Shown piece by piece: positions 5,724 through 12,588 of a stretch of 12,588 nucleotides of DNA. Position 1 is the first letter of the stretch. The number at the start of each line of letters is the position of its first letter. The stretch covers positions 1-12,588 of the forward strand of contig WGSQ01000040.1 in the NCBI GenBank assembly GCA_014871605.1, written 5' to 3'. Made by a program: the position numbers and the translations under genes. Below the pieces are notes generated by a model. The model was not told where the DNA came from and ran no database searches. It worked only from the letters and a program-made list of their open reading frames with translations. This DNA comes from Collinsella sp. Its GTDB lineage: Bacteria > Actinomycetota > Coriobacteriia > Coriobacteriales > Coriobacteriaceae.

Positions 5724-8700
5724 ATGGATCTTTCGACCTTGATGCCGCAACAGCTGCAGATCGTCAAGACGCTCGACCGTCCGCTGTTTGTCTCGGCGGG
5801 CGCCGGTTCGGGCAAGACCTTTACCCTTACGCGCCGCATCGTCTACGCGCTCTCGCCCGAATCCGGTCCGTTTGTCGAGCATCTGGACCAGGTGCTCGCT
5901 ATTACCTTTACCAAAGACGCCGCAGCCGAGATTCGCGACCGCGTGCGCCGTGCGCTTATCGACGAGGGCATGGACGAGGAGGCCCTGACCGTCGACGATG
6001 CGTGGATCTCGACCATTCACGGCATGTGCTCGCGTATCCTGCGCGCGCACGCGCTGGAGCTGGGCATCGACCCTGAGTTCACGGTGCTCACCGATACCGA
6101 CGAGCTCATGGATCAGGCTGTCGAGCATGTGCTGGGTCGCGCGACGGTACCCGATGCCGCCCCCGAGCTCGCGGCATCGCTCAAGGCCCTCTACGCTTGG
6201 TATCCCATGGCGGGCGAGGGCGGTTCCTTTGGCGCCGGCACGACCATCAAGGGTCTGGTGCGCGACCTGCTGGAGCTGTCGAGCCAGTTGCCGGGCGGTA
6301 TGGACGACGTGCGCGTGGCGCGCGGCCAGGCCGATACCTCGGCGCTCGCCGATGCCTATCGCGCGGCGCTGGGCGCAAGCAAGGCCGCGACCGAGAAGGC
6401 ACAGACGGCGCTCGATGCCATCGACGCGTTCGAGGCGAGCGGCAAGACCATGGTCGATGCGGCGCGACTCATGATGTCGTGCACCATGCCGCGGGCGAGC
6501 AAGGCGTTCCCTAAGGAGCAGGTCGAGCTGCTCAAGGCGGAGGCCGCCGATGCATTTATCAATATCGTGCTTGCCTGCGGTGGCCCGGCGCTCGATGCGC
6601 TGGTGGGCCTGGCCCGTTCCGTGGAGGCCGAGTATCGCGCGCTGAAGGCTGCCCAGTCCGCTCTCGATAATAACGACCTGCTGCGCATGGCCTACGAGGC
6701 CCTGCGCGATTACCCGGCCATCCGAGCGGCATACGAGGGCCGCTTTAAGATGGTCATGATCGACGAGTTCCAAGATACCGACCAGATGCAGGTCGATCTG
6801 ATCCGTTACCTGACGGGTGCGGGGGAGCGCGCGCTGTGCACCGTGGGCGATGCGCAGCAGTCCATCTATCGCTTCCGCGGCGCCGAGGTCGAGGTGTTCC
6901 GTCGCCAGGAGCGCAAGGTGGGCTCGTCTGCCGCGCCCGAGGCGACTGCCGTGGCCGACGCCCCTGCTGGCGAGCTCGTCAAGCTCGTGCGCAACTTCCG
7001 CAGCCATGACGAGGTGCTGCGTTACGTGGCACGTGTCTTCGACGGCGATGACGGCGGCCTGATGCAGGGCTTTTTGGATCTTGAGGCGAGCGACGGCCGC
7101 AAGGACACGCTGGTGGCAGACGCCTCGCGTCGCCAGGCGCTCTTTGTTGCCGGCGGCAGTATGCAGGAGCGCACACAGGCCAAGGCCCGTGCGATCGCCG
7201 AGCGATTCCGCGCGCTTGCCGATGCCGGCCAGCCCCAGGGCGGCATGGTGCTGCTGCTGGGCCGCATGACCAACGCAGACGTCTACGCACAGGCTTTCCG
7301 TGACCAGGGGCTCGACTGCGTCATCGCGGGCGGCTCGGTCTTTGCCCAAGCAGCCGAGGTGCAGACGGTGCGCGCCCTGGTTTGTGCGCTCGCCAATCCG
7401 GCCGATACGGCGCAGGGTCTTATGCCGCTGCTCGCCTCGCCGATGTTTGCGCTCGGCGCTCAGGAGTTCCTGGCGCTGGCGACCAAGCTCGATAGCGAGA
7501 CGGGGGAGACCTCGCGCCGGAATATCGACGCGGGCATCATGAGTGATTTCGACGTGCCGGGTCTGCAAGATCTGCCGCTCGTGACGCGCGCCCGCGAGGT
7601 GCTGCGGTATGCGCTTCGTCGCGTGGGCCGCGATTCGTTCGCCGCCATCGCGCGCGACGTGGTCAACGCCTCCGGCTGGTTTGTGCGTCTGGCGCAGCGT
7701 GGTCCCGAGGGCAAGGCCATTGCCGCCAACGTGCTCAAGGCGCTCGACGCCGTGGCCGAGGCGGAGGCCGAGTTCGGCAACTCGCCGCGTTCCATCGCGC
7801 TGGCCTTCGACCGCTTCCTGGCGGGCAAGGAAGCCCCGGGTGCCCTCAACGAGGAGGGCGACGGCGCGGTGCGCATCATGACGGTTCATGCCTCCAAGGG
7901 CCTGGAATATCCGGTCGTGGCGGTTGCCGAGTGCTTTGACGTGCGTAAGTCCTCGGGTGCGGCGCAGATGGGTCGCGTCGAGGGCGGAGCGCAGGTCGTG
8001 GCACTGCCGGCACGCTTCGACGGCGTTAAGCTCGCCGATGGGACCTTCGTGAAGGGCGATGACGTCAAAAAGCAGTTTGAGTATGCGTTTAAGGGCAAGG
8101 GCACGTCGCTGTGGCTGCCGCCGGAGCTCATGGAGGACGTTTGTGCGACGGGTTCTCCCGCCGAGGCATTTGCTCGCCTGCGCAACGACGACCTGCGGCT
8201 TTCGCTCGAGGAGCGGGCCCGCTTGCTCTACGTTGCCATGACGCGTGCGCGCGAGCTGGTGATCTTGGCGATGGATGCCGGCGTGAGCCGTGGCAAGGTG
8301 ACGGCGCCGACCTTTGACGTCGAGACCGATCTGACCTATGACGTGCTGCGCCGTATTTTGCCGACCGACGCTCTGGACATGCCTCAGCTCGATAGCGACC
8401 GTTTGGTGTTCGACAACTCCCAGCCGGGTGACTACGAGCTCATTTCGCTTTCGGACTTTACCTTTGGCGAGCGGGCGTTTGAGGCCAACGCTTCGCTGGA
8501 TGCCGAGGGTAGGCTTGTTCGCGGTGATGTCGATACAGATGCTGCCGACGATTCGGCTAGTACAATCGTCCCCGGTCCTGCCGATCCCAAGCCCGATTCG
8601 TTTGAACTCGTATATCCCCAGGCGGCGGGCGTGCGCATGGGCATCTGTCCGTTCCCGGTGCGTGATTCGTACAGCTATTCGTTGATTGCCGCGGCGCTGC

Positions 8701-9356
8701 ATGCCGAGGCCGAGGACCGTGCCGCCGAGACGCGCGTGCCTGTGGACGAGGCTGGCGATGATGCGGAGTCGGATGGCGCGGAGATGACGGATGCGGACGT
8801 GGCTGCTGTCGAGCCCGCCGGCAATCCCATGGCGCTGGGCTCGGCCTTCCACGCTGCCTGCCAGTGGCTCATCGAGATGGGTGCCGATGCGCTGCCTGCT
8901 GAGCGTGCCGACGCCCTGGCTCGCCTGTGGCGCTTGACGCCAGAACAGCGCGAGCGCTTCGATGTCGCTCTGGATCGCTGGCTCAAGTCGTCGGTTCGTG
9001 CCGAGCTACTCGCGTGGCCGTGCATCCGTGCCGAGGTACCGTTCTTCTCGCTGGGCTGCGAGGACGAGGACATCGCCCGCTACGGTGCCTATGCCGAGGG
9101 CGCCATCGATGCACTGGCCACCGACCCGGCCGATCCGTCGCGCGCACTGGTCATCGATTACAAGACGGGTGGCACGCCGGATGAGACGCCGGACCAACTG
9201 CTCGAGAAGCACGCCCTGCAGGCGCGCGTCTACGCCGACGTGTTGCACAGGGCGGGCGTTGAGACGGTGACGGTCAAGTTCGTTCGCGTGGAGCAGGCGA
9301 ATCCAGCCATCTTCGTCGAACCCGCCGAACCTCAAGTAGTCACCTACAATCTCTAG
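5724..9356 (+). CDS. addA: AddA-like UvrD-family helicase-nuclease
   Basis: ATP-driven 3'-5' superfamily 1 helicase and nuclease subunit, 1210 residues, close to typical AddA. Motifs in order: Q-motif MPQQLQIV (Gln10), Walker A AGAGSGKT (Lys31), Ia TFTKDAAAEI (61-70), Ic STIHGMCSRIL (96-106), II MIDEFQDTD (Asp347, Glu348), III GDAQQSIYRFRGA (375-387), IV LVRNFRS (421-427), V MTVHASKGLEYP (about 719-730) and VI LLYVAMTRARE (Tyr836, Arg843). The C-terminal RecB-type nuclease keeps SAFHAACQWL (His1043), GAIDAL (Asp1129) and VIDYKTGG (Asp1145, Lys1147). An acidic low-complexity linker (about 1009-1035) separates motor and nuclease. It is the second gene of the operon with the AddB-like subunit, 3 bp apart, so the two products should form one complex. 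The intact motor here and the missing Walker A in the partner suggest a single-motor AddAB-type machine. AdnB is the main alternative label. Confidence 0.92.
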   Translation: MDLSTLMPQQLQIVKTLDRPLFVSAGAGSGKTFTLTRRIVYALSPESGPFVEHLDQVLAITFTKDAAAEIRDRVRRALIDEGMDEEALTVDDAWISTIHGMCSRILRAHALELGIDPEFTVLTDTDELMDQAVEHVLGRATVPDAAPELAASLKALYAWYPMAGEGGSFGAGTTIKGLVRDLLELSSQLPGGMDDVRVARGQADTSALADAYRAALGASKAATEKAQTALDAIDAFEASGKTMVDAARLMMSCTMPRASKAFPKEQVELLKAEAADAFINIVLACGGPALDALVGLARSVEAEYRALKAAQSALDNNDLLRMAYEALRDYPAIRAAYEGRFKMVMIDEFQDTDQMQVDLIRYLTGAGERALCTVGDAQQSIYRFRGAEVEVFRRQERKVGSSAAPEATAVADAPAGELVKLVRNFRSHDEVLRYVARVFDGDDGGLMQGFLDLEASDGRKDTLVADASRRQALFVAGGSMQERTQAKARAIAERFRALADAGQPQGGMVLLLGRMTNADVYAQAFRDQGLDCVIAGGSVFAQAAEVQTVRALVCALANPADTAQGLMPLLASPMFALGAQEFLALATKLDSETGETSRRNIDAGIMSDFDVPGLQDLPLVTRAREVLRYALRRVGRDSFAAIARDVVNASGWFVRLAQRGPEGKAIAANVLKALDAVAEAEAEFGNSPRSIALAFDRFLAGKEAPGALNEEGDGAVRIMTVHASKGLEYPVVAVAECFDVRKSSGAAQMGRVEGGAQVVALPARFDGVKLADGTFVKGDDVKKQFEYAFKGKGTSLWLPPELMEDVCATGSPAEAFARLRNDDLRLSLEERARLLYVAMTRARELVILAMDAGVSRGKVTAPTFDVETDLTYDVLRRILPTDALDMPQLDSDRLVFDNSQPGDYELISLSDFTFGERAFEANASLDAEGRLVRGDVDTDAADDSASTIVPGPADPKPDSFELVYPQAAGVRMGICPFPVRDSYSYSLIAAALHAEAEDRAAETRVPVDEAGDDAESDGAEMTDADVAAVEPAGNPMALGSAFHAACQWLIEMGADALPAERADALARLWRLTPEQRERFDVALDRWLKSSVRAELLAWPCIRAEVPFFSLGCEDEDIARYGAYAEGAIDALATDPADPSRALVIDYKTGGTPDETPDQLLEKHALQARVYADVLHRAGVETVTVKFVRVEQANPAIFVEPAEPQVVTYNL

Positions 9357-9368
9357 CCCTCAGATAAC

Positions 9369-9431
9369 TTGCGGTGAAATAGTTCCTGTATTGCGGCCCA
9401 GGTGGCCCAAGCGGGAACTATTCCACCGCAA
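9369..9431. repeat. Long imperfect inverted repeat between addA and dnaE
   Basis: The 18-nt arms 9369-9386 and 9414-9431 are complementary except for one A-C mismatch. Their outer ends read TTGCGGTG and CACCGCAA. The 27-nt centre folds further: TTG / CAA (9391-9393 with 9408-9410) and GGCC / GGCC (9395-9398 with 9404-9407), with a 5-nt loop. There is no T-tract on the 3' side, so it is not a standard intrinsic terminator. It starts 12 bp after the addA stop. It shares no obvious sequence with the repeat at 2397-2485, so it may belong to a second repeat family. Confidence 0.8.
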
Positions 9432-9462
9432 CTGCAAGAGGAGCCGTGTTGGTTTGGCTAGG

Positions 9463-9493
9463 TTCGGGTGCCGTCCGCGCCGTGCGGTAAAAT
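9463..9493 (+). promoter_or_regulatory. dnaE: Possible dnaE promoter
   Basis: TAAAAT (9488-9493) matches five of six -10 positions and lies 39 bp before the dnaE ATG. The best -35 candidate, TTCGGG (9463-9468), is poor and at 19 bp. Together with the large hairpin upstream, this suggests that dnaE is transcribed separately from addBA, though read-through cannot be excluded. Confidence 0.4.
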
Positions 9494-9532
9494 CGTTCAG
9501 TCAGAACACGAACCCGCATCGGAGCTCATCAC

Positions 9533-12500
9533 ATGGCATTCGTCCATCTGCACAATCACACTGTTTTTTCCATGCTCGACGGCGCAACCCGTATCCAGGA
9601 TATGGTCAACCGCGCTGTTGAGCTGGGCATGCCTGCCGTGGCCATTACCGACCACGGCTACATGTATGGCGTGCCCGACCTGGCGCTGGCCTGCGACGCC
9701 GTCAACCACAACACTCCCGAGTACAAAACCTGGAGCCACGACAAGGCCTTCTTGGAAAAGGACCGCCGTGACGAGCTGGTGGAGCCCGACCCCGAGTCCA
9801 GCCCGCGCGAGCATGCCCAGTATGTGAAGGACATGGCCATGTGGGACGAGAAGGGCAACATCGACGAGCTCAAGCCGCCTCTGGTCATCAAGCCCATCTT
9901 TGGCTGCGAGGTCTACTTTACGCCGGACGAGACGCTCGCCCGCGACCACAAGCCCGAGCTCTACCACATGATCCTCCTGGCCAAAGACCAGGAGGGCTAC
10001 GTCAACCTGATGCAGACGGTCTCCGAGGCCGCCGTGCAGGGCTTTTACTACAAGCCGCGCGTGACGCTCGACAACCTGCGCCGCCATGCCAAGGGCATGA
10101 TCTGCACGAGCGCCTGTATTGCGGGCATTATCCCCAAATACATCGACCGCGGCGACATGGAAGGCGCCATCAAGTGGGCCGAGACCTTCCGTGATACCTT
10201 CGAGCCCGGCGACTTCTACATCGAGATCCAGGAACACGGTATCACCACCGACAACGGCCTGACTGACGAGCAGATGGACCGCACGCTCATCGATATCGCC
10301 AAGCAGGTGGGCGTCAAGGTTATCGCTACCAACGACTTCCATTACCTGCGCCGCGAGGATGCGCCCGTGCAGGACGTCATCATGTGCATTGGCATGAACG
10401 CCAAGGTCGACGACCCCAACCGCATGCGCATGACCGGCTCGGAGTTTTACATGAAGACCGAGGAGGAGATGCGGGCGATGTTCCCGTATTGCCCCGAGGC
10501 CTGCGACAACACGCTCGAGATCGCCGACAAGTGCTACGTTGAGCTGGACTGGGACTCCATCATCCTGCCGCGCTTTCCGTTGCTCGACCCCGGCGAGACG
10601 CACGAGAGCCAGTTCCGCCGCGAGTGCGAGAAGGGCCTGCGCCAGCACTACGGTGACGACTGGGCCACGCGCGAGATCGGCGGCGTCAACATCAAAGAGC
10701 GCTTTGAGTACGAATACAAGGTCATTTGCGACAAGGGTTTTGCCGCCTACTTCTTGATCGTTGCCGAGTATGTGCAATGGGCCAAGGATAACGGCATCGG
10801 CGTCGGTCCCGGCCGTGGCTCGGCAGCCGGCGCTATCGTCGCCTATGCCATGAACATCACCGCGTTCGACCCGCTCGAAAACGGCCTGATGTTCGAGAGG
10901 TTCCTGTCTCCGCAGCGTACCGAGATGCCCGATATCGATATGGACTTCGACGACGAGCGGCGCCTCGAGGTCGTGGAGCACGTTCGCCAGCTCTACGGCC
11001 CCGAGAAGGTCACCCACGTCATCACCTACTCGACCATCAAGGCCAAGCAGGCCATCAACGACGCCGCGCGCGTCTTGGACTACCCGGTCTACATGGGCCA
11101 GCGCCTGTCCAAGATGGTCTCGAGCGACCCCAAGGTCAAGCTCAAGCAGGTACTCGAAAAACAACCCGGCAAAGAGGATCTGTTTAACCCAGATTTTGCC
11201 GAGGCCTATAAAAAGGACGACGACGCCCGCCGCATCATCGACACGGCGCTCTCGATCGAGGGCCTCACCCGTGGCGAGGGCGTGCACGCGTGCGCCGTTC
11301 TGATCTGCCGCGACCCCGTCAACGAGCACGTGCCCACCAAGCTCGACACCAAGGGCGGCGTCGAGATTACCCAGTACGAGGGCCATACCGTTGCCGACAT
11401 GGGCCTGCTCAAGATGGACTTCTTGGGCCTGCGCACGCTGACGGTTATCTCCAAGGCCAAGGCAAACATCAAAAAGAACTTCGGCATCGACATCAAAGAG
11501 GAAGAGATTCCCTTTGACGATCCCGAGATCTTTAAGCTCATGGGTTCCGGCCACACCGCCGGCGTCTTCCAGGTCGAGTCCGCCGGCATGACGGCCACGA
11601 TCAAGAACATGAAGCCCACCGAGTACAAGCACGTCGTAGCATTGATCGCCCTGTACCGCCCGGGCCCGCTGGGCGCCGGCATGGTTTCGTCCTACATCAA
11701 CCGTATGAACGGCAAGGAGCCGGCCGTCTCCTACGACGACCGTCTGGACGACATCCTGGGCGAAACCTACGGCACCATGGTCTACCAGGAGCAGGTTATG
11801 CTCATCTCCGTCGAGATGTGCGGCTTCTCCAAGGGCGAATCGGACTCGCGTATCCGTAAGCCCGTGGCTAAGAAGAAGATTAAGCTGCTCACGTCGACGG
11901 TGCTCCACTGGGAGGATGGCTCGGACGAGACCACCTACGACCACTGGATGAACGGCGCTATCAAGAACAACTACACGCGCGAGGTTGCCCAGAAGATTTG
12001 GGACGATGTTCTCGAGTTCGCATCCTACGCCTTCAACAAGTCGCACTCCGCCGGCTACGCCATTCTGGTTATGCAGACGGCATGGCTCAAGGCGCACTAT
12101 CCGCACGAGTACATGGCGGCCGTTCTGACGTCCTACACGGGCAAGACCGACAAGATCGTGCACTACGTCTCGGCATGCCGTCACGACGGTATCCCCGTGC
12201 TTTCGCCAGATGTCAACGAGTCCGGTACCGAGTTCACGGCTACCAAGGAGGGCGTGCGCTTTGGTCTGGCCGGCATCCGCGGCGTGGGCACCGGCGTGGC
12301 ACAGGCGATTATCGCCGAGCGCGAGGCGGGCGGCCCGTTTAAGACGTTGCATGACTTTGTCGAGCGCGTGGACTCGAGCCAGGCCAACCGTCGCGTGATT
12401 GAATCGCTGATCAAGGCAGGCGCCTTCGACTCCACGGACTATCCGCGCCGCCAGATGATGCACTTTGTGGACAAGAACAACCCCGAGAACATCATCGATG

Positions 12501-12588
12501 CCGCCGTGAAGCGCCAGAAGGATCGCGCAAGCGGCCAGACGTCGTTCTTCGATATGTTTGGCGACGTTGAGGGCTCGGGCTTTGAGGT
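9533..12588 (+). CDS. dnaE: DNA polymerase III alpha subunit (DnaE), 3'-truncated by window
   Basis: Replicative polymerase catalytic subunit. 1018 codons are present and the frame is open to the window edge. ATG 9533 follows GGAG (9521-9524) by 8 bases. The N-terminal PHP domain keeps metal-site motifs HLHNHT (5-10), TDHG (39-42), GCEVYF (124-129), YH (144-145), SAC and NDFHY, so it could act as a proofreading 3'-5' exonuclease, as known for mycobacterial DnaE1. The polymerase core shows GPGRGSAAG (from residue 425), PDIDMDFD (Asp467, Asp469) and KMDFLGL (Asp629) as the three catalytic aspartates, and FNKSHSAGYA. A C-terminal helix-hairpin-helix region (GLAGIRGVGTG) is followed by GQTSFFDMF (Gln1002-Phe1009), which resembles the internal beta-clamp binding motif. 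Two insertions relative to usual DnaE lie near residues 58-118 and 787-804. The OB-fold and tau-binding end would lie beyond the window. Confidence 0.97.
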   Translation, partial: MAFVHLHNHTVFSMLDGATRIQDMVNRAVELGMPAVAITDHGYMYGVPDLALACDAVNHNTPEYKTWSHDKAFLEKDRRDELVEPDPESSPREHAQYVKDMAMWDEKGNIDELKPPLVIKPIFGCEVYFTPDETLARDHKPELYHMILLAKDQEGYVNLMQTVSEAAVQGFYYKPRVTLDNLRRHAKGMICTSACIAGIIPKYIDRGDMEGAIKWAETFRDTFEPGDFYIEIQEHGITTDNGLTDEQMDRTLIDIAKQVGVKVIATNDFHYLRREDAPVQDVIMCIGMNAKVDDPNRMRMTGSEFYMKTEEEMRAMFPYCPEACDNTLEIADKCYVELDWDSIILPRFPLLDPGETHESQFRRECEKGLRQHYGDDWATREIGGVNIKERFEYEYKVICDKGFAAYFLIVAEYVQWAKDNGIGVGPGRGSAAGAIVAYAMNITAFDPLENGLMFERFLSPQRTEMPDIDMDFDDERRLEVVEHVRQLYGPEKVTHVITYSTIKAKQAINDAARVLDYPVYMGQRLSKMVSSDPKVKLKQVLEKQPGKEDLFNPDFAEAYKKDDDARRIIDTALSIEGLTRGEGVHACAVLICRDPVNEHVPTKLDTKGGVEITQYEGHTVADMGLLKMDFLGLRTLTVISKAKANIKKNFGIDIKEEEIPFDDPEIFKLMGSGHTAGVFQVESAGMTATIKNMKPTEYKHVVALIALYRPGPLGAGMVSSYINRMNGKEPAVSYDDRLDDILGETYGTMVYQEQVMLISVEMCGFSKGESDSRIRKPVAKKKIKLLTSTVLHWEDGSDETTYDHWMNGAIKNNYTREVAQKIWDDVLEFASYAFNKSHSAGYAILVMQTAWLKAHYPHEYMAAVLTSYTGKTDKIVHYVSACRHDGIPVLSPDVNESGTEFTATKEGVRFGLAGIRGVGTGVAQAIIAEREAGGPFKTLHDFVERVDSSQANRRVIESLIKAGAFDSTDYPRRQMMHFVDKNNPENIIDAAVKRQKDRASGQTSFFDMFGDVEGSGFE

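Noticed and set aside
5409..8852. Open reading frame of 1147 codons on the minus strand, opposite addB and addA
   Set aside because: It lies wholly inside two well-supported genes, is rich in Arg, His, Gly and Leu with no recognisable domain, and is what GC-rich codon bias produces on the opposite strand. I see no ribosome binding site or promoter for it.
9497..12463. Open reading frame of 988 codons on the minus strand, opposite dnaE
   Set aside because: The dnaE frame carries unmistakable polymerase motifs along the whole stretch. The antisense product is a Val/Leu/Gly/His-rich sequence with no family resemblance and mirrors dnaE codons.

Overview
The window is 12.6 kb of GC-rich bacterial chromosome. 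Gene content, codon usage and gene order suggest a member of the Coriobacteriia (Actinomycetota), probably Collinsella or a close relative. That placement is an inference from family resemblance; there is no rRNA gene here to confirm it. I see no phage, insertion sequence, CRISPR array or tRNA. All the genes belong to recognisable families, and I did not find a convincing new multi-gene system. The less ordinary material is in the intergenic repeats and in lineage-specific changes to the replication and repair proteins.

Positions 1-1327 hold a divergent sulfur / Fe-S pair. The 5' part of cysK (O-acetylserine sulfhydrylase) runs leftward off the window edge. An Rrf2-family regulator with an IscR-like cysteine cluster runs rightward. 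The AT-rich gap of about 250 bp between them carries putative promoters for both genes, a palindrome over the cysK -10 box and a second inverted motif midway between the promoters. This layout suggests that the Rrf2 protein controls cysK and itself. A hairpin terminator ends the regulator gene.

Positions 1360-2399 hold two small single genes: a leftward four-helix membrane protein of the YvlD / 'phage holin' family, and a rightward YerC-type (TrpR superfamily) DNA-binding protein followed by a strong intrinsic terminator. Directly fused to the T-tract of that terminator is a perfect 34-bp inverted repeat. It looks like a REP- or MITE-type element, and a short related sequence lies near 1236.

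Positions 2568-9356 form a two-gene operon for an AddAB-type helicase-nuclease (end resection and recombination repair of double-strand breaks). The AddB-like nuclease subunit comes first and the AddA-like UvrD helicase-nuclease follows 3 bp later, with its ribosome binding site inside the end of addB. Both nuclease active sites are intact. The AddB-like subunit lacks a Walker A motif and has a degraded C-terminal Fe-S cysteine set.

Positions 9369-9431 hold a second large inverted repeat. From 9533 to the right edge is the replicative DNA polymerase III alpha subunit (dnaE), truncated by the window. It has an apparently metal-competent PHP domain, an insertion of about 58 residues in that domain, a smaller insertion later, and an internal beta-clamp binding motif. 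Repair (AddAB) and replication (DnaE) are thus adjacent and co-directional, but the gap contains a hairpin and a likely separate dnaE promoter.
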